Origin: Alligator mississippiensis
Lineage: Eukaryota > Chordata > Crocodylia > Alligatoridae
Direction: 5' to 3'
DNA length: 64,000 nt
NCBI RefSeq assembly: GCF_030867095.1
Contig: NC_081835.1
Location: forward strand, 47,041,892 to 47,105,891
Both the position numbers and the translations under genes were made by a program. The notes under the pieces were generated by a model. That model had not been told where the DNA came from. It was given only the letters and a program-made list of their open reading frames with translations, and did not search any database. Shown here one piece after another: positions 1 through 11,900 of the stretch; position 1 is the stretch's first letter, and each line of letters begins with the position of its first letter.

Positions 1-63
1 CACAAGCAGAGGAAACCAGACCGTCGGAAACGCTCCCGTCCTTACAAAGCCAAGCGCCAGTAG
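1..63 (+). CDS. BAP1: BAP1 C-terminal end (partial, last exon)
   Basis: The first 63 bases read in frame as 20 codons ending in TAG. The peptide ends in RRKRSRPYKAKRQ, which I recognise as the extreme C-terminus of BRCA1-associated protein 1, a nuclear ubiquitin C-terminal hydrolase that removes ubiquitin from histone H2A. The RRKRSR cluster is the known nuclear localisation signal near human residue 717. The catalytic and ULD domains lie upstream of the window. The gene points toward the end of DNAH1, the same tail-to-tail pairing as in human 3p21.1, which supports the call. The fragment is short, but the basic tail is very distinctive. Confidence 0.93.
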   Translation, partial: HKQRKPDRRKRSRPYKAKRQ

Positions 64-2075
64 CATCATCCTTGGAGTCGGGGCTGTGAGCAGAACCCTA
101 TGCCTGCCTTGCTTGCTTTGGCCAGTGTTGAGATCCAGGCCCTCAAATATCGTGGTTCACCCTTGCCCAGGGAAGAGGGACCTGATGCAAATCCATGGCT
201 GGGACCTTCCTGCTCGTGTCCTTGTTGCTGCATGTAGAGGCAGAGATTGGACTTTCCTCCCAGCCAGGTACCCTGAGTCTTGAACAAGCGAGGGGTACTC
301 CCAGAGAGTGAGGTCCAGCAGCAGGGCATAGACCCAGGGGGTACAGTCTGTAGTGTTGGCTGCCTAATTTGGGGCCACAGAAACACTCAGATCTATGTGG
401 TAAGTGTGTCCCGGGCTGCTTTGCATAACACTTGGCAGGAGGCAGTGGCTTTCTGGCCAAGGACTGAGGCAGAAATCAACTGGGAGAGGAGTGGACAACC
501 CACTGACTTCCAGCCTATGAGGGGACAGGCAGCTGGAGTTGTCTTAGCAAGGCCTCCAGTTCCCCAGCAATGCTGGCACGTGTCCATGTTGACCACAGCT
601 GGCTGTGGCTCGTGGTCTTAAGTGTCTGGGCCTTGAGCTCTGTCCCCCCCCTGGACATTCAGATATCTATTTTCTATGTTGCAAATGTTTATTTTTGGTT
701 CTGTCCTTGTTCCCAAGCCTAGCAGCTCCTTGGAGGCCTCACCCTGAGCACTGCTGCTCAGCCTTCCCCATATAGGACCAGGCAGCTGCCCTCACATTAG
801 TCGTGCCAATATGTACCCCTTCCATGTTGGGCTGGGCTCTTCCAAGGCGGCCTTCTGATGCAGAGCTAGTGCCCTTCCATGTGGGGGGGGGAGATTCCTA
901 GGGCCTGGCTCAGTCCCATCTCCCTCTTCTTTACTGTGGTCACCATCCCCAGGTGAGCTCAGAGCAGGTTTCTCCATGACCTGAGCTCATGTTTCTCACT
1001 CTGCCCCTTTCTCGCTGTGTGGCTCGGTACAGCTGTGCCTGCCTAGTTGTGGCTTTCCTGCACTGGTCTGAGCAGCTGTGTGACCTGTTGTAGAAGGACT
1101 GCCTCAGGCAGGACATGGTGGGCAGTAGTCTCCGAGACCATCTCCTTCCCTGTGCAGAGGCCAGTACTGCTGCTCGGGCTCCGTGAGGCTGGAGGGACAA
1201 GAATGTGTCCATAGCTTCAGGAGATCCAAATGAGACATGAGACACTTGGGTAGGGGCACAAGCCCACTCCCTTTGGGCTTGGCAAGTCTGTTTCCAAAGG
1301 ACTATGGCTCGAAGGAATCTTTTGAAAGGGGCCTGGGAAGGAATAGTCTGTTGCACTCACTGCAGGCCTGGACACATTGTTCTTGTGTCTGTTCCCAGGG
1401 AGCATGTGTATTCCAGCGTAAGGGTGGCTTTCCCCAGAAACTACAGCTGTGTGACTGAGGAGAGGAGGAAACAGCAGGAAGACGTAGGGACCAAAGTGGG
1501 GCTCACAGCTGCCCAGGGCTGAAATGGCATTGTGTTCGTCTTTTTGTCTTGTTTTTTTGTTTCGTTTTGGGGTTTTTTTTAGTTGAGAGCTTTTCTCTTG
1601 TGTGAGGTGAGCCCCTTTTTACACAGGAATAGACTGACATGCAAACAGGCCTCCCCTGCTCTAGGTGCTGCCTCTATCCTATGTTCCCCTCTCCGTTTCC
1701 TTGTGCTGATGCTGACTGTCACTGCTGAAGGTGGGTTTCTTCCTGACCCTAGCAGCTGTCAGGCTTGTATCGTAAGGGGAAGCATGGTTCCTCCCGCTCC
1801 AGGACCTGGCTGGCCTGACAACAGGCTGCCGAGGCTGTTTAATGGGGCTCGAAGGGGAGAGAAGTCTTAAAGGAAGATGTAGATGCAAGTGAAAGCAGGG
1901 CAGCCTCCCTGAAGATCTGCAGCCCACACTTGTGCAGATCAGCACAGTAAAGTGAAGCTGTTTTGATACTTGTTGATGGGAGAAGAACATCCCTCTGTCT
2001 CTTGCCATGTCGGATTTTAAGCGCTGTAAATAATGGATCTGCTGGAAAGAATAAAGCTGTCCCATACCACGTGTC
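64..2075 (+). other. BAP1: BAP1 3' untranslated region
   Basis: About 2 kb follow the BAP1 stop with no plausible coding exon on either strand. The stretch ends at an AATAAA at 2050-2055 with GT-rich sequence just downstream. Short open frames here lack coding character. The extent of the UTR is inferred from the poly(A) signal. Confidence 0.75.
2050..2055 (+). terminator. BAP1: Poly(A) signal of BAP1
   Basis: Canonical AATAAA, the only one in a sensible place downstream of the BAP1 stop. It lies about 195 bases before the opposing DNAH1 poly(A) signal. Confidence 0.7.
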
Positions 2076-2248
2076 CTAGAGAGAGGTGTTTAACAAGTGG
2101 TGTGCTTGAACAAGATACAAGCTTGTTTTACGAGTGGGATGGGGGGGGACTTCCTGTTTCACAAAAAAGTGAGATGCATCTGTGTGAATGGACAGAAAAG
2201 AAGCAGCAGCAAGGTGGTGGCTGTGCCCTGGCCAAGGAATGAGCTGAT

Positions 2249-2254
2249 TTTATT
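2249..2254 (-). terminator. DNAH1: Poly(A) signal of DNAH1
   Basis: TTTATT on the + strand is AATAAA on the minus strand, about 560 bases past the DNAH1 stop. An overlapping ATTAAA (2258-2253) could also serve. This fixes a 3' UTR of roughly 0.57 kb. Confidence 0.65.
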
Positions 2255-2936
2255 TAATCTCTAAGCCTTATCTGAGCAGGTGCTTCTTTCCTGCCCTGTT
2301 TGCTTGTTTCACAGTAGTGTTGAAATTAGCCACAGTGACTCTCCAGCATGATGCACAACACTAGCACTGTTAGGTGTGCAAACACCTGCATGATTCACAT
2401 GATAAACCCAGAGATTTCAAATAGGAATCCACAATGTTGAAAACACTTTGACCAGTCAGGGTCTTACTAAGTTGCTCTCTAGTAGTTTTCACTTGCTTTT
2501 TGACTACAGAAAAATAAGCTGGCATTTTCTGAAAGGGACTTTGAGTCTAAAAAACAGAGCCTTATGCTAGAGCAGTGGTTAAGAGACTGGCTAGAAAGAA
2601 TCAAGCACAGTATTTTGGTGAAACAGAACAGCTCTGTATTAACAAAACAAGACTAAATACATAACAGCTCTGAGGGGGAGGGAGAAATAATTGCAGGGTT
2701 GCTCAAATGCTTTCCCAGTGCACAGGACTACAGGACAGCAGCAACACTGGCTTGCGTCTCATGAGTTGGTTGCATCGTTGCTATGGCTTCTAAGATTAGG
2801 TGGCATTTTGGGAGCTAGAAGTCCAGGGCACAGATCAAGGCTACACCCTGCTTAATCCAGTGCCTCTGAGACTTGCTGGTGGGGATCTCCACGGCAATTA
2901 CGTAGTTGGTGGAATGACCTGTTGTTGACAAGGTTC
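2249..2936 (-). CDS. DNAH1: DNAH1 window exon 31: last codons (2815-2936) and 3' UTR
   Basis: Residues 1690-1729: [20 protein letters not shown], then [15 protein letters not shown] and a TAG stop at 2817-2815. Acceptor TTTCCCATCCCAG. The part from 2814 down to about 2249 is 3' UTR. Confidence 0.95.
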
Positions 2937-5900
2937 CTGGGATGGGAAAAAATAAAGATTGTAGGATGAAGATGTACAGATAGTAGAGTCCTATAGCATG
3001 TACAGTGCCTTGTAGACAATCCTGCTGCTACTGCAGTGTCAAGGAGATCTGACTGCTTGTTAGCAATGGTCAATAACCAATGGCTGAAGGAGCTTCCTAT
3101 CTTAGCACTGCCCTTCCCACACTGCATCTTCACCCTGCATTTCTCCTTCCCTGTTCCAGAGCCAGGTTCAGCTGCTAACACTTCTCCAGCAGGCTGGGAG
3201 TTACCAGGTCACTTGCTGACTGGTAACAGAACAAGCAGGAGGATTTTCTTATAGTCCTGTGAACAGGTTCTATGTACATGTTCTGGGGCCTTAAACAGGG
3301 AGGCTTGTGTGTTTTGATCCTAGGTTCAGTCCTTGCGGACAAGTCAACCAGGGGTGTGGTACACAGGGAGGCCATCTGGCCGTGCTGTTAACTAGCTATT
3401 CATGCAACAAGCTGATCTGGGTAGTGGGAAGCACAAGGGAGTAAGTGTGGTGCTCACTAGAGCTGTGTGAAATTTTGGCAGCCGTTTTGTTTTGGAGGTG
3501 TTTCAGGCCATTTTGGTGCCTGAAACGCTGAATCTAAATCGAAACTGAAGGCTCTGAAACAAGTTGGAAGGCTCCGAAACGTTTTGGAAATGTTTCAGAG
3601 CTGGGCTTGCGGGGAAACAAAAACTAAGGGGGGGGGGGGGGGCGGGACTGCGCTGATATTGACATCTAAGCTCCCAGTTTGATTCCCTAGCTCTGACTAT
3701 TTCCCCAGCTCTTCCCAGGGGGTGTGGGCCCCCAGCCTGCAGCAGCAACCTGCTGAAACCTAGCGTGCAGATCCAAGGGCCTGTGCCCCCCAGGAAGAGC
3801 TGGGGTAATTGGACCAAGGGCTGGGCAATCCTTGCCACGAGACCTGGCTCCGCAGGAAGAAGAGGTCCACACCAGGGTCTCCTTGCTGCGGCTGCCCATT
3901 GCTGGGGAAGCGTGGGGTGGGCAGCAGTGACAAGGAGACCCCAACACGGATCTCTGCTCCCTACGGAGCCAAGTCGCACGGCAGGGACCAGCAAGGCTTG
4001 CTCACCACTCTGTGCTGCTTCCCTGTCCCATGACTCAGTGTGACAGGGATCAAAGATCTGCACGGGGGTCTCCTTGCCTGCAAGGAGGGCAATGGTCCTT
4101 CCCAGGAAGAGCCACCTATGGCCCTGGCCCCAAGCCCTTCCTGGCTGGGTAGGGTTGTGTGAAGCTTCCCTTGCACCCTGTTCGAAAAAGATTGGAAGGG
4201 GATTCAGCAGAAATGAAACGGCAGTGATCCAAAACACCAAAACAAATCGCTGTCCTCCGAAACTGAATCAAAATGCAGCCATTTTGCACAGCCCTAGTGC
4301 TCACATATGAAATCTAGTGCAGTGTTACTGTTTAGTGTGAGGCCAGTTATCAAGGTGAGCAACTAATTGCTTGGGTCTTCATAGTTTCATAGTTGGTAGG
4401 GTTAGAAGGGACCTGAGCAGATCATCAAGTCTGACCCCCTGCCATGGGCAGGAAAGAATGCTGGGGTCAAATGACTCCAGCTTGGTGATTATCTAGCCTC
4501 CTTTTTTAAGACCCCCCAGGGTAGGAGCGAGCACCATTTCTCTTGGAAGTTGGTTCCAGATCCTAGCTGCCCTGACAGTGAAGTAGTGCCTCCTGGTGTC
4601 CAACCTGAACCTACTCTCAGCCAATTTATGGCCATTATTCCTAGTTACTCCTGGTAGTGCTCGGGGGAAGAATCTCTCCCATTCCTGCTGATCCCCCTTA
4701 GTAAGTTTATAGACGGCCACCAGATCCCCTCTCAGCCTTCTCTTGTGGAGGCTGAACAGGTTCAGGTCCCGTAGCCTCTCCTCATAGGGTCTGCCCTCCT
4801 GCCACCTGATCATACAAGTGGCCTTCCTCTGGACCCTCTTGATGCTGTCCACATCCCTCCTGAAGTGTAGCACCCAGAACTGGATGCAGTGCTTCAACCG
4901 TGGCCTGACTGATGTCACATACAGGGGGAAGATCACCTCCTTGGACCTGCTCGTGATGCATCTATGGATGCATGACAGGGTGCAGTTAGCCTTACTGACC
5001 ATGTCCTCACATTGGCGGCCCATGTTCATCTTGGAGTCTATAATGACTCTAAGATCCTTTTCTGCTTCTGTGCTGACGAGAAGGGAGTTCCCCAGCCTGT
5101 AGGTATGCTGCTGGTTCTTCCTCCCCAGGTGCAGTACCCTGCGCTTGTCAGTGCTAATCCAATCCTGTTCTTATCCGCCCACCACTGTAACCTGTCCATA
5201 TCTAGTTGTAGCCTGTCCCTCTCTTCTAATGTGCCCACTTCTCCCCACATCTTAGTGTGAGCCGCGGACTTGAACAAAGTGATTTTCACCCCCTCGTCCA
5301 AGTCGCTGGTGAAGATGTTAAACAGTGCGGGCCCGAGCCCTGGGGAACCCCATTGCCCACATGCCTCCAGGTCAAAAATGACCCGTCCACCACCACTCTC
5401 TGGGTGTGGCCCTGTAGCCAATTTGCTGACCATGTAGGTGACTGTGGCGTCAATGCCTAACTTTTTGATGAGAATGGGGTGAGAGACAGTGTCGAAGGCC
5501 TTCCTAAAGTCCAGAAAGACTACGTCCACTGCTACCCCTGCGTCTAAGGATTTTGTGACCTGGTTGTAGAAGGTCACCAGGTTGGTCTGACAGGACCTGC
5601 CTTTAATGAACCCGTGTTGGTTGCTCTAAGCATAATCTCTCCTGCTGGTCCCTCACAGATGTTTTTGGATAATTTTCTCAAAGAGCTTCCCCAGGACCAA
5701 GGTAAGACTAACAGGCCTATAGTTTCCTGGGTCCTCTTTCCTCCCCCTTTTTTGAAAATGGGGACCACGTTGGCCCTTTTCCAGTCCTCTGGCACCTCGC
5801 CAGAGCACCACAAGTGCTCATAGAGCTGTGCCAGGGGTCCCGCGGTGGCCTCTGCCAACTCCCTCAGCACCCTTGGGTGGAGATCATCTGGACCTGCTGA

Positions 5901-8900
5901 TTAACAGCCAGTAGTTATGCAGTACAGGGAACAGTATCCTGACCTAACTGAAGAATGCTGCTTTTGATTTCATGGTTGCTAGCAGCATATCCTCACAGGT
6001 GCTGCCTCTGGAGAACTCCCTCCACTGGAATCCTTACCTGCTCGAGTCAGTGTCTTGTAGATTGGGCACAAGTAGATGCCTGTGGTTGGGGGTTTGCGGT
6101 TGGGGACAGGAATTAGCCAGATGATGGCCATCTCTGTGTAAAGCTCCTTGGGACGTGACTCCACTAGCTCAAAGGTAGAGGGGTCCCATCGAGCACCTTC
6201 AAGAAACAGGCCATGAATGTAACAACCCTCAGCAGGGCGCTGGGTCAGCTCACTCACTGACTCCCTCATCACCTGGTCGGGACAGGAAGAGCAGAAGTCA
6301 GTAAGATGCCTGCAGTGAAGCACAGGCTCCAGGAAAGTGCATTTAAGCCAGGGGGTGGTCTGATGGGTCTGTACTAGGCCCATGAGCAGAGACTATCTCA
6401 GCAGGGTGTGAGCCCCCACTCCCACGGCACACGTATGCTGGGGATTGAAAGCCCCGGCACACTGGCTGTGGTGGGATGGGTGATGGTTGGAACTTCTAGC
6501 CGCAACAGGCAAAGACATACAACCCACCAGGTGGGAGGGTGGGTCAAACTTCAAATGCAGCAGCCACATCCTCTCTGCCTGGCTCTGTGGGGGGGCCCCC
6601 CAAAGCACGGAGCCCAGGGTGGTTGCTCCGATTTGCCCCCTGCTAGGGATGGCCCTTCCCATGGGCATTGTTGGAGAAGAGGCTTGCCAGGTCTGCAGTG
6701 AGAGCGAGCTAGGTGACCTCGAGCTAGGGACAACATCTGAACTGTGTTCCAAGCTAGAGGCTTCAAAGCACATAGGACCCAGTGAGGTGGCCCTAATGTA
6801 ACAATTGCACAGATCTACCAAGGCTGCATGAAGACTGTTCAGAAGTACCTCTCCAGCAGCTGTTCCCCTGCACTAGCCAAAGCACAGGTTTAGTGCTAGA
6901 TGCTTGACTGTATAGGTTGTGGTTTTGGAAATGTTAGTAGTTTTTTTTCTGGTCCCTTGGTCCTGTGTGTGGTTTCTACTGCTGAACACTAAACCACTGA
7001 GCAACAACAGTGACACCCTGGATTACTGACCTGAAAGTCGAAGGAGATGGTGTCGATGGAGATGATGGATTTTCTGGCAAAGTTCTGCAGAGTCCCAGTG
7101 AGGAAGGCTTGGGGGAAGAAGAATCCACTGATCCAGAACACAGGTGGGATCCCATTATTGATCCATCTTTGCAGGAAATCAATCCTCTGCAGCAAGTCAC
7201 TGACCCATGAGGCCAAGGGCTTCAGTGACGGGTAGGCCTGGAGAGACCAACACGAGTTCTTTGCACAGAGCCAAGCTTAGTCACCCTTCAGATGCTTTTA
7301 GTCTCCAGCCAAATAACCTAGCCAGTTTGGGGACTACTGATCCCAAAATTAGCCTGCCAGAGGTGGGGCAACCCATGGTGCCAGTTGAGGTGCGGGAAGG
7401 CAAGAAGGCTTGTTTCCTTGTTCCAAGGTCTGTGCTGTTCATTTACTACATGCACCAGTGTAGCGTGTTCCACTTTAAATAGTGGCCAGTCTTTGTTAGG
7501 GAAATATTTATTTGTTGTAGTAACCACAGGGAGTTGGAAGAGTTACATATTTTGTATATCATTAAGGAATAATAGAACTGTAATTACACAAATCCCTGCA
7601 CTGCAGCTAGCTAATGACCCCCAGCCAATCAGAGTACAGGATTCATTTGATGAAGAGCTGAGTAACCGTATGGTCACTATACAAATATGACTCCTACAAC
7701 CAGTCAGAGCAAGGAGTTACAGAGAAGCAAGAAACAGTGCTGGTCTGCTTTGATCTTTGCAAGGCTGGACCAGTCCCATGCAAGCTGCACAGCCCTGCTA
7801 CAGCATCTCTGTGAGCCTGCATCCCTACTATTCCACCCAATTAGAGTACAGGATTCATTGGACACAGGCCTGAGAAATGGCTGCCATTCAGGCTGAATTC
7901 CTTGGTGGTTTTCTCATGTGGGAAGTGCTGTAGGAAGTAGCATACAGCCCCCTAAGCTTGTTTCAGTGTGCAACCAAATTGGAACCCTTTGAAAGGAGAA
8001 ATTCTAGTGTCGTTACCCCACTGTGCCTGCAATTTAGTCATCTTTGTTCGAGTCACAGGCTTCCTCACTGCAAAGAAAAGCACTTCACACTTTGCTGTGG
8101 TAATGTCCCTTACTTGACTGGCCTAGCACTATGATGGCTACTGTTGGTAGAGCAGCCTGGTGGACAGTACCTTGGTGTTCCAGATCTCTGGGACAATGTT
8201 GTTATACAGGCTGTTGGCCATCAGCTCTAACTGGGAGGACATCACCACAAGGCCCTTAAGAGCTTTCAGCAGATCCTTCAGAGTCTGTGCAATTATCTCC
8301 AACAGCCGATTGTACCTGAGCAACAAATGAGATTTTTGAGGCAGCGAAGTGGCCCAAGTGCATCAGCAGTGCCTGAGCTTTCTCCCAAAAACCAGTGCCA
8401 CTCAGCGACACCATCCTTGTCTTAATGTAAAAACAAGATCCTATGTGATACGCGGTTCCCATTTTTAGTCTTACTGCTCAGGCTGCCTGTCTAAAAATTC
8501 AGTGAACATTCTTGTGGTAAGTGCTGCCTCATAAATGTAAAGCCCTTATCTACATGACTACCACAAGCAGGCTTTCTGTTCTGAAGTCCTTTGCTCCAGC
8601 TGCAGGGTGAAACCCACTGAACAATCTGAAGCCCTGTATTGAGACCCAACAGAACAGGTGAGATTTTAAGGCCCTGGGCCTTAACTGCAGCTGCTCTGGC
8701 AATGTTGACACCTGAGAGGGAGAGGTACAGGTACTGCAGCCCTACCCTGTGCAGGGGGCATGTGGTACCTTCCGTAATTCCTCATGGTCAGCTGCAAGAG
8801 GCCTCGCATGGTATTTCTTCCCCCAGGATGACAGCTTGTGGGGGGGATGCACAGTGATATCCCGCCCCAACAAGGGAAGTTGGTCACGTGCCTATGCCCC

Positions 8901-11900
8901 TACAGGTGGTTACAAACCTTTACCTGATCACCTCCTGCACCAGCACCGTGTTCATGGACTCCTCATAGAGCACTGGATACTTCAGCATCACGTCCTTCAG
9001 GTTAATTGGGGCAGGGAGCTTCTCCAAGATGTCTTTCAATGTCTCCTCTACCACCTAGAAGGTAGATGGAATAGGATGAGAAGATGCTGTGGAGACTGCT
9101 TCTGGGAAGTGAATTTTGACCAAGGTCAAAGAAGAAATGAACAGGTTTTTTTCAGGTCCACACTTATAAGTTTAGCAGGAAGGTTCTTTCTACTTATGTC
9201 ATCCAAAAAATGCTCCTTGGGGGAATTGTTGGGTATCTCCTGACCTTCTGTGGAGGTCTCCCTTTAGGAGAGTCCTTAGGGGACTTAATAGACAAGACGA
9301 GTGGGGAAAGACAAGACAGCAATGCCTGGAGTGTTAAACCTCATTTAGGGAAGGCAACTCATAGCCAGAGACACAGGGTTGGTTAGTGTAAAATAAGGTG
9401 ATATGACACTTGGAGAAGCACCCGTCTTGGAGACTGCCTGGTTAAAGGAGCCTTTCCTAGCACACTTCTGGTTATAGTCTCTACATGTGGAAGAAGCTTC
9501 TTGTTGAAACCTAGTGGACTGTCTGCTGAAGGCTGTCAATGTATTGTGGCTAGTAAGTGGTAGCACAGTTTATGCTGCTTTCCTGGTTCTTTCTGTGAGG
9601 AGGCACAGCCTTACCCTATGGGTGGGTGGAAAAATGGGCTCTAATCTTAACCCAGTTGTCACAAAAGCAGTGTTTCAAGTATGGATCTACTAAATACTTG
9701 AGAACTCAGTGCCCTGAGTTGGTGGAGCAGGAGAATCTATCCCAGTTGCAACTGGTAGTTATGTCCACCAAAGTTTTGGGTGCCAAGAGGTGGAATCAGG
9801 AAAGGTCCTCACTAAGCATGTTCAGCTGGAGTTCTTTCCAGAAAATGTAGAACATGTCTAGGAAGCCAGAGACCAATGGCAAGAGGTGCATGAAGTGGAG
9901 GGATGCAGGAGCCCAGGTCTCTGCCTATTCCTTCCCGGACATCAGATGTCTGTGTCCCTGGTGAGAAAGTAACAGCCCTTGAAAAAGGGGGAGGACTAAC
10001 TTGGCTACCTGCAGCTAGTATTGCACCAGGTACAGAAATCCCCTTAGTAATGGGGTGGACATGGATGCAACAGATGATTATTGTGGTAAGTCACAGTAGG
10101 AAGGACTCCAACCTCAGGGCCCCAGTGAAGGAAGCGGGGGAGGAGACTGAGGTTACTGAGTGTGTAAGCAACTAGCAGAGATGCTGCTGGAGCTCACAGC
10201 TTCCAGCAAGGGGAGGCTTCAGTTAGTCCTGCAAGCAAAGATAATTGATTCTTTGATGGAGGATGCCATATATGTGGGAGTAAATCCCTTTCCAGACAGC
10301 CTGAGAGGCATGACTGAGTCTTGATTCAGATTAGGAGTGCTGAAAGTTTTCCTAGGATGAGTAGGACACAAATCAAAGATACTCCAGTAGAAGGGGAAGG
10401 AGACTCCAGAGAGGCCCTTGGACAGCAGGCAGTACCTGCAAGGAATAGTGTAAAATTACAACAATAGGAACAAGCTTGCCCTATTGAACACATGGAAAGT
10501 TTACTGGACTTGACCAAAGGGTATTGGCAAACCCATTTGGGCGAACTTGCCAAGAGGAAGTCTGTTTTCAGCATGGACTTGGGATTGTATGAGTTCAAAG
10601 TGCTATTTTGAACTGAAGTTGGTCTAATAAAAGATACCAGATTTACCGAAAGAACCGTGTCTGCCATGTCCTTAGACCAACACGGCTACAACCTACACCC
10701 CAATAAGTCTGAACTGAAGCCATCTTTGAGCCCTGTCAGTCAAGGGTTGACTGCGGTGTATTTTCTGGAACATTTGGTACCCCTGGGCTTTCAGGCCTCA
10801 CAAAATTGCCAGGTCTCAAGGGCAGCAAAGGTTTTCCAGGTGTTCCAGGCCACCTTGGCTTGAATGGGTTGAAATGACAAATAGCATCTCCAGTATTAAC
10901 AGGACTGCCAGGTGTACCAGGCTTTCCCATCACTGAGCTGTACAAAAAGGGTAAGACAGGGTGATCTGGACTACACCAGTATCTGGGGGAACGTTTGTTC
11001 ACCAGAGCGCCCCAAGGGATGACGAGGTCGAATGGTCACAAACTACTACAAGATCGTTTCAGGCTGGACATAAGGAAGAATTTCTTTACGGTCCGAGCCC
11101 CCAAGGTCTGGAACAGCCTGCCACCGGAGGTGGTTCAAGCGCCTTCATTGAACACCTTCAAGATGAAACTGGATGCTTATCTTGCTGGGATCCTATGACC
11201 CCAGCTGACTTCCTGCCCTTTGGGCAGGGTGCTGGACTTGATGATCTTCCGAGGTCCCTTCCAGCCCTAATGTCTATGAAATCTATGAAATGTCAGAGAG
11301 CTCTTTGTTCCTTAAGCAGAGACCTGGTTTTAGATAATTCAGATGTTGACAAATCCCTTGTGGTTTACACAGAGGTCTCAGAAACCAGGCTGGGGGCAGT
11401 GTTAATGCAAGCAGTTCCCCAAAGGGAGAGAGAGACCCCATTGAGTATCTGAGGGATAAAACCTTTGCTACATTTGAAAATGTCTGGCTCTTAAGATGTG
11501 GGCTCTGAAGGAGTTGCAACCCTATCTATATGGAAGATGGTTCACAGTGTACACAGGTCATTCATTCATTACTTGCCTGGTTAAATCAGATGAAAGGCGC
11601 CAAGACCAAACTACTGAGATGGAGCCTGGCCCAATCGGATTTCAACAAGTAGGTATTTCACATTCAGAGTAATTAAAATATACTACAGATGCACGAAGAG
11701 GAAAAATTGACAATTCCTGGTTTCCTGCATGCAGTAATCTGGCTCAGTTCCATTTTTAGAGGGCCAGATATGACAAAGAAAGGCTCAGTGGGTGGGGGGT
11801 GAGTTCTAGCCTGCAGTTCTGGTGGGGGGCTCAGTGGGATTAGGCTTTGCTGTCAATAGTTTCATAAACAGGACACCTTTATGCCCATTTCAGCCCAGGG

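Noticed and set aside
2033-2242. Short + strand open frame across the BAP1 3' end
   Set aside because: Overlaps the poly(A) signals of both convergent genes and has no coding character.
3503-4240. 245-residue open frame on the minus strand
   Set aside because: Lies wholly inside the hAT MITE and is made of its GC-rich repeats; no protein domain.
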